Source of the DNA: Bacteroidota bacterium
GTDB taxonomy: Bacteria; Spirochaetota; Spirochaetia; JABMQR01
Assembly (NCBI GenBank): GCA_013202335.1
Contig: JABMQR010000215.1
Coordinates: forward strand, 1-20,979
Direction of reading: 5' to 3'
DNA: 20,979 bases
This document shows positions 15,583-20,979 of the stretch, in pieces; position 1 is the first letter of the stretch, and every line of letters starts with the position of its first letter. The notes beneath the pieces were generated by a model that saw only the letters and a list, made by a program, of their open reading frames with translations, made no database searches and was not told the DNA's origin. Both the position numbers and the translations under genes were made by a program.

Positions 15583-16759
15583 CATCTTGTTTGAGCCGCT
15601 TGAACTTCGCAATGTGACCCTTCCAAATCGCTTGGTTCGGTCGGCCACCTATGAGGGCATGGGGGACGACGACGGATTTCCCATGCAGGGTCTTACAAAG
15701 ATGTATCTGGATCTGGCCGAGGGCGGCATCGGGACTATCATTACCGGGTTCGTATTTACCTCCTGGCAGGGCAGGGCAATGCACCCTGGACAGTGCGGTA
15801 TCAATTCAGAGGATAAGGAGAGTGTCTGGCTTGGAATCATTGCCCCGATCCTGAACCGGTTTCCAGACGCCAAGCTGTTTATGCAAATTGCCCATGCCGG
15901 CAGGCAGACACTCAGGCGTATGACTAATCTGGAAGTGGTGGGAGCTACCTCCAGGAAATGTTCGTATTTCCGTCAATCGGTATCCGCATTGGGCGATGCA
16001 GATATTATGAAAATTACCGATGGGTTCGGCAAGGCGGCACACAGAGCCATGAACGCAGGTTTTCATGGCGTGCAGATCCAAGGGGCGCACGGCTATCTTA
16101 TCCACCAGTTTCTATCCCCGTGGACAAACAGGAGAAAAGATCGGTGGGGCAAGGACCGGGTTCTGTTCCTGAGCGAGGTTTTCCAGGCCATTAAGAGCTA
16201 TTGCGGCAAGGATTTCCCCGTCCTGGTCAAGCTCAGCGCTGCCGACGACCGGGGACTGACCTGGGAGGAGACTGCAGGCACCGTGGCTCAGTTGAAAATC
16301 CTTGGTGCAGACGGGGTGGAGATTTCCTACGGCACCATGGAATATGCGTTAAATATCATCCGGGGGGAGTGTCCTGTGGACACGGTCTTACAGGTCAACC
16401 CGCTGTTCAATCGTATTCCTATCCCCTTGCGTAACCTGTGGAAGCTCTGCTGCAAAGGACGCTACATACGTAAATTCAAGCCGTTTACCCCTGACTATAA
16501 CAGAGAGGCTGCTGCATACATCAAACGAGAGACAGGTATGCCGGTGATCACCGTTGGCGGACTCCGCACGGCATTGGATATGGTGGAGAGTGTTACAAGA
16601 TACGGTCTTGACGGAGTAGCCCTGTGCAGACCGCTGATAAAGGAGCCTGATATTCCCGCGCAGTTGAAGCGGGGCGATTTTGAGCAATCACAATGCACAA
16701 ACTGCAATCTCTGCACCATTCACTGTGACGGCCATGGACCGACGCGATGCTATATATAA
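15572..16759 (+). CDS. Old Yellow Enzyme-family NADH:flavin oxidoreductase with cysteine-rich C-terminus
   Basis: This is an FMN-dependent ene-reductase-type barrel, 395 residues. The N-terminal LFEPLELRNVTLPNRLVRSA (6-25) is the family start. MQIAHAGRQT (104-113) and GAHGYLIHQFLSP (171-183), followed by NRRKDRWG, are the flavin and substrate segments. The tail (375-395) carries Cys375, 378, 381, 385 and 393. It resembles the 4Fe-4S binding stretch of 2,4-dienoyl-CoA reductase-like relatives, but the protein stops right there. It lacks the flavodoxin-like and NADPH domains of those ~650-residue enzymes, so an outside electron donor may be needed. GGAGG precedes the ATG at about 8 nt. Reduction of an activated C=C bond in the pathway product is the likely role. 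Confidence 0.87.
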   Translation: MNSDILFEPLELRNVTLPNRLVRSATYEGMGDDDGFPMQGLTKMYLDLAEGGIGTIITGFVFTSWQGRAMHPGQCGINSEDKESVWLGIIAPILNRFPDAKLFMQIAHAGRQTLRRMTNLEVVGATSRKCSYFRQSVSALGDADIMKITDGFGKAAHRAMNAGFHGVQIQGAHGYLIHQFLSPWTNRRKDRWGKDRVLFLSEVFQAIKSYCGKDFPVLVKLSAADDRGLTWEETAGTVAQLKILGADGVEISYGTMEYALNIIRGECPVDTVLQVNPLFNRIPIPLRNLWKLCCKGRYIRKFKPFTPDYNREAAAYIKRETGMPVITVGGLRTALDMVESVTRYGLDGVALCRPLIKEPDIPAQLKRGDFEQSQCTNCNLCTIHCDGHGPTRCYI

Positions 16760-16768
16760 GGAAAGGGT

Positions 16769-18019
16769 ATGAAACACACAAAGACATTCGAAGACTTTTT
16801 TCCCTCAGGTGGAGACGAAGATATCTTTGCCAAGGTATTCGCCATCGATCAGTATATCGCCGACAATCCCCAGCCTGCCCTTAATTCCCTTGGTATCCGC
16901 AACTTGGGAAAGGCTGAACCGAGGGTGGTCCTTGAGAACCTCGACGGTAAACGGATTCCGTCCCTGATGTTCGGGTCCAACTCGTATTTGTCCCTGACTA
17001 TCCATCCTGATGTGGTGGCAGCCTCAAAGGCAGCCTGCGATAAGTACGGATACGGCATGGGATCGGTATCGCTCTACGCTGGAGTTACCGACCTGCACCG
17101 GGAACTCGAGAAGAAGATTGCACTATTTCACGGGTGCGAGGATGCGATTGTCTTCCCCGGAGGTTATGCGACCAACATCGGAGTGGTATCCGCCCTGTGC
17201 GGATCGGGTGACGTCGTGATAAACGATTCTGCAAATCACGCCTCCATCTTCGATGGATGCATCTTGTCCGGTGCCGAAATAAAAATATATCCTCACGGCA
17301 AAATGAAATTTCTGGAACGTATTCTGAAACGGCTGCCCGACAGCCAGAAGGGGAGGCTGATCCTTACAGACGGAGTATTCTCCATGCACGGAGACACGGC
17401 GCGTCTCGATGAGATTGCTGATCTGGCCAAGCGTTACGGTGCCAGAATCATGGTGGATGACGCCCACGGGCTGGGCATCGTCGGTCCCACCGGACGGGGA
17501 ACGGCTGAAATGCATGGCTGCATGGATGATATCGACCTCAATGTGGGGATGCTCAGTAAAGCTCCCGGCGGACTCGGCGGTTACTGCGCAGCCAGCCGGG
17601 CTGTGGTAAGCTATCTGCGCTACTATGCCAGGACCTACTTCTTTTCCACCAGCTTGCCCGCACCCATTGTAGCTGGCCTGATCGAAGCGTTCAGGCTCCT
17701 GGAGACGGATACGGCAGGTCGTGATCGCCTCTGGATAAACGTGAACTACATGAAGTCCAAACTTCAAGGTATGGGATTTAATACCGGTAATAGCGAGTCC
17801 GCTGTGGTGCCTGTGATAGTGGAAGACGAAGAGAAGCTGGTTGCCTTTCATGAGGCCCTGAGGAAGGCTGGACTCTACACAAACATTGTCACCTATCCGG
17901 CTGTGCGACGCAAGGAGTGCCGTATTCGTATGTGTATTATGAACAGCTTCACTACAGGTGATATGGATAAGGCCCTTGGTATCATGGAGCAGGTTGGTAA
18001 AAATCTGGAAATCATATGA
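16769..18019 (+). CDS. PLP-dependent alpha-oxoamine synthase (AONS/KBL/serine palmitoyltransferase family)
   Basis: Members condense an amino acid with an acyl thioester, with loss of CO2, to give an alpha-amino ketone. The 416-residue protein shows FGSNSYLSLTIHP (68-80), the cofactor-stacking His157 in NDSANHASIFDG, and VDDAHGLG (229-236; Asp230 and His233 contact PLP). The Schiff-base Lys264 lies in MLSKAPGGLGGY, and FFSTSLP follows. About 50 residues precede the core, as in long relatives including serine palmitoyltransferases. Biotin synthesis is unlikely because no other bio gene is present. The acyl donor (CoA or carrier protein) and amino acid are unknown, and no acyl-carrier protein or N-acyltransferase gene lies in the window. 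An AAGGAAAGGG tract precedes the ATG; the gap to the previous gene is 9 nt. Confidence 0.9.
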   Translation: MKHTKTFEDFFPSGGDEDIFAKVFAIDQYIADNPQPALNSLGIRNLGKAEPRVVLENLDGKRIPSLMFGSNSYLSLTIHPDVVAASKAACDKYGYGMGSVSLYAGVTDLHRELEKKIALFHGCEDAIVFPGGYATNIGVVSALCGSGDVVINDSANHASIFDGCILSGAEIKIYPHGKMKFLERILKRLPDSQKGRLILTDGVFSMHGDTARLDEIADLAKRYGARIMVDDAHGLGIVGPTGRGTAEMHGCMDDIDLNVGMLSKAPGGLGGYCAASRAVVSYLRYYARTYFFSTSLPAPIVAGLIEAFRLLETDTAGRDRLWINVNYMKSKLQGMGFNTGNSESAVVPVIVEDEEKLVAFHEALRKAGLYTNIVTYPAVRRKECRIRMCIMNSFTTGDMDKALGIMEQVGKNLEII

Positions 18020-19035
18020 AGCAGGTCTTTATGACAGGCGCATCAGGGTTTATAGGCGGCTGCGTTATGCGGGAATTCGTCGACCGGGGCTGGTATGTTC
18101 ACGCCCTGGTTCACCACACCGTATCCGAGGACCTAACCCGCCTGGGGAAAACCGGTAAGGTTGTTATGCATCATGGCGACATGACGGATTTCCATACCCT
18201 ACAACGCATTTTTACGAAATGCGATCCCTTTGATGCTGTTGTCCATTGCGGAGGAAGGGCTTCTGATATCGGGCGCGCTGCAGATTTCAGGCAGGCCAAT
18301 CTTGTCTCCGTCAGGCATCTTGCCAGGCTTACCATGGACATGGGAGCCAGACGATTTGTCTTCGTGTCCAGCACCGATGTTTACGGCATGCGCGATTTTG
18401 ACGGTGAGGATGAGGATGCATTGCCCTTCGAGACCTTTCCTGTTAATCCCTACCCAAAGTTCAAGATCCTGGCCGAGAAGTGGGTGGGAGAGAACATACC
18501 CAAAGACCAATACGCGATCGTCCGTCCGGCCGCAGTCTGGGGCTTAGGAGATACGACCTTGACCAAGCGGGTGGTAGATTACCTGCGCGTTTTCCCTGCG
18601 TTTGTCTATCTCGGTAAGTGGAGGGGGAAAAACCGCTGGCCGCTGGCCCATGTAAAAAACGTTGCCGCAGCCATTTTCCTGCTGGCGTCAAAAGAAGATT
18701 GTGCAGGTGAGGTTATCAATGTACTGGACAGCGAATGGACCAGCGTAGACGACTTCTACCGTATGGTGGCCAAAGCTTTCTTCCCGGATAAGCATTTCAG
18801 GTCTGTGACGATCCCGCTTGCCATAGCCTCTCCGGTAGCCTGGATGGTCACGGTCATATCCAACCTGCTTAGGTTGTCCCATCCATTCATGGACCCGTCA
18901 CACTATGCCCTGCTGACGGTGTCCAGCAATCTTGATTTCGATAACCGGCGGTTTCTGGACCTGATGGAATCGGGAGGAAGAAAGCCTGTTACCCTGCGTG
19001 AAGGACTGGCCGAGCTCAATGAAGCTGACAGGTGA
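18016..19035 (+). CDS. NAD(P)-dependent epimerase/3-beta-hydroxysteroid-dehydrogenase-type reductase
   Basis: This is an extended short-chain dehydrogenase, 339 residues. The dinucleotide loop is TGASGFIGG (7-15), with HGDMTD (53-58) after the second strand. The catalytic set is VSSTDVYG (117-124) with Tyr146 and Lys150 in YPKFK, followed by RPAAVWGLGD. A hydrophobic stretch near residues 275-293 (IPLAIASPVAWMVTVISNLL) suggests membrane contact, as in 3-beta-HSD-like enzymes acting on lipids. In bacterial sphingolipid loci a protein of this superfamily reduces the 3-keto product of serine palmitoyltransferase. The same ketone reduction after the neighbouring oxoamine synthase is the simplest role here, by inference. 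It overlaps the previous gene by ATGA and is the last gene of the operon. Confidence 0.88.
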   Translation: MKQVFMTGASGFIGGCVMREFVDRGWYVHALVHHTVSEDLTRLGKTGKVVMHHGDMTDFHTLQRIFTKCDPFDAVVHCGGRASDIGRAADFRQANLVSVRHLARLTMDMGARRFVFVSSTDVYGMRDFDGEDEDALPFETFPVNPYPKFKILAEKWVGENIPKDQYAIVRPAAVWGLGDTTLTKRVVDYLRVFPAFVYLGKWRGKNRWPLAHVKNVAAAIFLLASKEDCAGEVINVLDSEWTSVDDFYRMVAKAFFPDKHFRSVTIPLAIASPVAWMVTVISNLLRLSHPFMDPSHYALLTVSSNLDFDNRRFLDLMESGGRKPVTLREGLAELNEADR

Positions 19036-19118
19036 TATATCTCGAGATCACCATCTGCCGGTTTTACTGTAATATCCATGTGTTTTTAAAGTTAAATATT
19101 TTTATGGCAAGCAATTAC

Positions 19119-19148
19119 TTGACAACAGGTATATCATATACCTATCAT
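19119..19148 (+). promoter_or_regulatory. Promoter with perfect operator palindrome in the spacer
   Basis: TTGACA (19119-19124), 18 nt, then TATCAT (19143-19148). The spacer is filled by AGGTATA-TCA-TATACCT (19127-19143), a perfect 7-bp inverted repeat that touches the -10. A bound dimer would exclude RNA polymerase. The regulator is not next to it. Confidence 0.65.
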
Positions 19149-19177
19149 TAATTATTAATGGTGAAGGGGGAAATATA

Positions 19178-19579
19178 ATGGAAAAAAGGAGAGAAACGTA
19201 CTACAGGATATTGTTCTTGTGCGGGGCAATTTATGATATCGTTCTGGGTATCATTTTTACCCTGTTTTACAAACAAGTCTTTAAAATGCTGAAGGTAGAT
19301 CCACCAAGCGGACCCTATGTAATGCTCATAGGAGCATTTTTAATAGTGATCGGCATTGCGTACCTGTTGGTGTATCTGAGCAACCTGAAAAAGAACCAGG
19401 ACCTTATCGCTGTTGGAACGCTGTACAAGTTAGCTTACATGACGATAGCGATTGTTGCTTTAGCTTCTGGAACTATCCCGCATATCCTGTTTGCACTAGT
19501 ATTCGGTGTGGCAGACGCAGTATTTTTTGTGCTCATGGGTGAATGCTGGCTTTACATCAGGAAACTGGAAGAGGCTTAA
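19178..19579 (+). CDS. Four-helix membrane protein of unknown function
   Basis: This is a small integral membrane protein of 133 residues with four hydrophobic segments, at about 10-32, 47-67, 77-97 and 101-122. The N-terminus (MEKRRETYYR) and C-terminus are charged. Segments with some character are GAIYDIVLGI in helix 1, GTLYKLAYM before helix 3 and FGVADAVFFVLMGECW in helix 4. I recognise no enzymatic motif. Small proteins of this layout occur in many bacteria as hypothetical genes. A purine-rich GAAGGGGG sequence lies about 7 nt before the ATG. It has its own promoter with an operator-like palindrome, so it is probably a separately regulated unit rather than the eighth gene of the operon. 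A hairpin follows the stop. Confidence 0.8.
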   Translation: MEKRRETYYRILFLCGAIYDIVLGIIFTLFYKQVFKMLKVDPPSGPYVMLIGAFLIVIGIAYLLVYLSNLKKNQDLIAVGTLYKLAYMTIAIVALASGTIPHILFALVFGVADAVFFVLMGECWLYIRKLEEA

Positions 19580-19592
19580 TTGTCGATGATCG

Positions 19593-19621
19593 TCCGGTTA
19601 GGCTGCTAAAGCCTAACCGGA
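19593..19621 (+). terminator. Strong hairpin after the membrane-protein gene
   Basis: TCCGGTTAGGC (19593-19603) and GCCTAACCGGA (19611-19621) form a perfect 11-bp stem with a TGCTAAA loop, 13 bases after the stop. No T-tract follows, so it may act as a 3' end stabiliser or as a Rho-assisted end rather than a classic intrinsic terminator. Confidence 0.55.
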
Positions 19622-20102
19622 ATATACCACCTCAATACATTTGATTACCTGCGAGAGGATTGCTGACCGTTGGTTTTAAGGGTATTATTTAGGGTATACG
19701 AGTATTCATGCAGGTAGACACTCACAAAAGGCGTAAATATCAAGTAGGAATTTCAGTTTTGAAGATACCATTAAGCTGCAAGATGATAGGTTTCAACTAC
19801 TCATACAGTTTAAAATTCCAATTTATTACCGGATGTCGCAGTCGAAATCAGTATAACTAATGTAGGTAAATTCGATGGTGAAGAGGCTGTACGGCTGTAT
19901 GTGGGGAAGTGCTGAATTAACGGGGTATGATGTTAGGAGAAAGATTATTACTATTGTCGGAAATTAAGAGGATTGTAACGCAAGCTGCATTCCTGTCAGC
20001 TGCCAGCGTTTCTGTCTATTTAAGGTTCTGCTGTATTATTATTCGCTGTAATTCACACAATTTGTACAAACGGGCAAACCGTGCCTGGCTTTATTATAAT
20101 GA
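19622..20102. other. Intergenic decay region
   Basis: Apart from the GH3 relic (19783-19970, perhaps from 19678) I see no gene, promoter of note or repeat in this stretch. The part from 19971 to 20102 shows nothing I can support. Confidence 0.5.
19783..19970 (+). pseudogene. Relic of a glycoside hydrolase family 3 C-terminus (Fn3-like domain), frameshifted
   Basis: Three pieces in three successive frames line up with the end of GH3 beta-glucosidases. Frame 1 (from 19783) gives IGFNYSYSLKFQF, like the FGYGLSYTxFxY motif. Frame 2 (19814-19915) gives LLPDVAVE then ISITNVGKFDGEEAVRLYVG, a close match to the Fn3-like VxVTNTGxxxGxEVVQLYV stretch. Frame 3 (19914-19970) gives ELTGYDVRRKIITI, like VKELxGFxxV. 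The pieces are in the right order but need at least two frame changes, and no start or catalytic domain is present. Further upstream in frame 1 (19678-19710) a weak GII-stop-GIRVF recalls EGIxVGYRYF. The catalytic part is gone. This is non-functional remnant DNA, useful as a sign of past gene loss. Confidence 0.65.
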
Positions 20103-20483
20103 TTAGTTTTTATGCGTCTTCTCCAATGGATAACAGCTTTTTATATTGGGAAATCGTTTAAAATCATAATCTGCAGTATGTATTATGGCTCTATGAGTAA
20201 GGGCTAAAGCTGCTATTTGTGCATCAGTTACTAAATTCCCGCCTGCTGAGCCAGCCTGGATAAGCAGATCCTGGACATCTGAATAATGACTGCTGCCGGG
20301 TTCAAGTACTTGCGTTACAGATCGTGATATCCAACTATTGATATGAGAAAATACTTCGGGAATCGTCATTGGATTTGAGAATACTCTATAACTGGTAGCG
20401 ATCCTTGTAAATGCAAATATTACAGGATTAACCAATTCTATCGGCTCATTGCCGGATAAGCATGTTTCCCACCACTTTTTTGC
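20103..20483 (-). pseudogene. N-terminally truncated PIN-domain toxin (VapC-like)
   Basis: The minus-strand frame encodes the C-terminal three-quarters of a VapC-type PIN ribonuclease. It is recognisable from AKKWWETCLSGNEPIELV (start at about 20483), through NPVIFAFTRIATSYRVF and VTDAQIAALAL, to TADYDFKRF. The last two contain acidic residues of the PIN active site. The first PIN strand, which carries the essential Asp near the N-terminus (LxDxN), is absent. Upstream, the frame runs into codons of the antitoxin gene in another frame. The first in-frame ATG (20435) would give a 110-residue product lacking that strand. The module therefore looks broken by a deletion and the product should not be an active nuclease. 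Confidence 0.75.
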
Positions 20484-20539
20484 ATGGTATCCCGAATTAA
20501 CTGTTCAACATCGGGATCTATAGTTATTGTTGTTCTCAT
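20438..20539 (-). pseudogene. Truncated VapB-like ribbon-helix-helix antitoxin fragment
   Basis: The ATG at 20539 (minus) opens a 33-codon frame. It begins MRTTITIDPDVEQLIRDTMQ, the N-terminal strand and first helix of VapB-type antitoxins. Normal relatives continue through a second helix and a toxin-binding tail (70-90 residues). Here the frame instead runs into toxin coding sequence read out of frame and stops at 20438. A TTGACA lies upstream on the minus strand (20573-20568). No Shine-Dalgarno is visible. Confidence 0.7.
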
Positions 20540-20696
20540 GGTTGCATCATTACATCAAAAAAGTTGCTGTCAAGATGCTTTGTATGTATTACTCAATTCA
20601 CCTCATCTTGTTTCCTTTCCTTTTCCAACTCAGGGGACTCTAATGGAATTTGAATAATTCTTGATAAAAAGCACTTCCCAATGTACCATCATTAGA

Positions 20697-20979
20697 ATGA
20701 AAACAAATGTATCCCGCTCTGAAATAGTTGACACTATTAACACATTGCTGCATAAAAATAACCGCCGTCTATTTGATAATGAAGAAAATGAACCAATTTG
20801 GCAAAAACCGTTTATCCGGATAGCTTCTGCTAAAGATCCTCTTTTTTTACGATTAAAAGAAATAATTGGCTCATTTCACTGGACCCCGAATGAAATTTTG
20901 CAGAAAAGGCATCCGGAAGCCGAAGCTCGATCGGTAATTGTCTGGTGTCTTCCAATCTCTGAATCTGCAAGAAAATCAA
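20697..20979 (+). CDS. Epoxyqueuosine-reductase-like (QueG-like) iron-sulfur protein, N-terminal fragment
   Basis: An ATG at 20697 opens a frame that runs off the right edge after 94 codons. The fragment contains LRLKEIIGSFHWTPNEIL, followed by HPEAEARSVIVWCLPISESARKS. This resembles the N-terminal part of QueG-like 4Fe-4S proteins (a PeevlpgAkSVIvfflPy...SN pattern, with SVI then a Pro after the strand). The ferredoxin-type cysteines would lie beyond the window. Relatives include tRNA epoxyqueuosine reductase and shorter corrinoid- or iron-sulfur-dependent reductases of unknown substrate. The unusual N-terminus suggests the latter group rather than canonical QueG. No strong ribosome binding site precedes the ATG; an in-frame TTG at 20661 is an alternative start. 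Identification is by one conserved block only. Confidence 0.55.
   Translation, partial: MKTNVSRSEIVDTINTLLHKNNRRLFDNEENEPIWQKPFIRIASAKDPLFLRLKEIIGSFHWTPNEILQKRHPEAEARSVIVWCLPISESARKS

Noticed and set aside
16769..18019. Annotation as biotin synthesis BioF
   Set aside because: The fold and motifs fit, but no other biotin gene is present and the neighbours are lipid-type enzymes; only the broader family is supported.
19593..19621. Mobile-element end or attachment site
   Set aside because: It is a single perfect hairpin next to a stop codon, with no flanking duplication, integrase or tRNA in the window; a transcript-end role is simpler.

Overview
The window looks like part of a Gram-negative, most likely spirochaetal, chromosome. 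The evidence is a beta-barrel outer-membrane protein fragment at the left edge, a complete Bmp/PnrA-type nucleoside ABC transporter operon (a system prominent in Treponema and Borrelia), and an orphan lipoprotein with a spirochaete-like lipobox. This assignment is an inference from gene content; no rRNA, tRNA, CRISPR array or insertion sequence was seen.

Layout. (1) 1-3224: the end of a beta-barrel gene, a bidirectional-looking terminator, then two conserved translation GTPase genes, hflX (-) and ychF (+), divergently transcribed. (2) 3225-8799 (-): an operon for nucleoside uptake and cleavage, in the order Bmp-type binding protein, double-domain ATPase, two permeases, inosine-uridine-type nucleoside hydrolase. 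The genes overlap or nearly touch. A divergent LacI-family regulator (8969-9979) shares the upstream region, which holds operator-like palindromes; its own promoter appears to make a leaderless mRNA. (3) 9980-11448: AT-rich accessory DNA with a nested inverted-repeat element, a consensus sigma70 promoter, an orphan lipoprotein and a pair of 32-bp-period direct repeats.

(4) 11449-19035 (+): a tight seven-gene operon that is visibly richer in G+C than its flanks. It encodes a UbiA-family prenyltransferase, a radical SAM enzyme with extra C-terminal cysteines, a diacylglycerol/sphingosine-kinase-like lipid kinase, a ThiL-like AIR-synthase-fold protein, an Old-Yellow-Enzyme reductase with a cysteine-rich tail, a PLP-dependent alpha-oxoamine synthase (relatives: AONS, KBL, serine palmitoyltransferase) and an NAD(P)-dependent epimerase/3-ketoreductase-type protein. 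Five of the six junctions overlap and the sixth has a 9-nt gap. The chemistry suggests a membrane amino-lipid: alpha-oxoamine condensation, ketone and enone reduction, phosphorylation and prenyl transfer. The triad of oxoamine synthase, epimerase-type reductase and lipid kinase resembles bacterial sphingolipid/ceramide-phosphate loci, but the set with UbiA, radical SAM, OYE and ThiL-like proteins is not one I recognise. This is the best candidate for an undescribed system here.

(5) 19036-20979: a four-helix membrane protein behind a promoter with a perfect operator palindrome, then a decay zone. The zone holds a frameshifted relic of a GH3 beta-glucosidase C-terminus and a vapBC toxin-antitoxin module apparently collapsed by a deletion joining the start of the antitoxin to the middle of the toxin. 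The start of a QueG-like iron-sulfur protein gene runs off the right edge.
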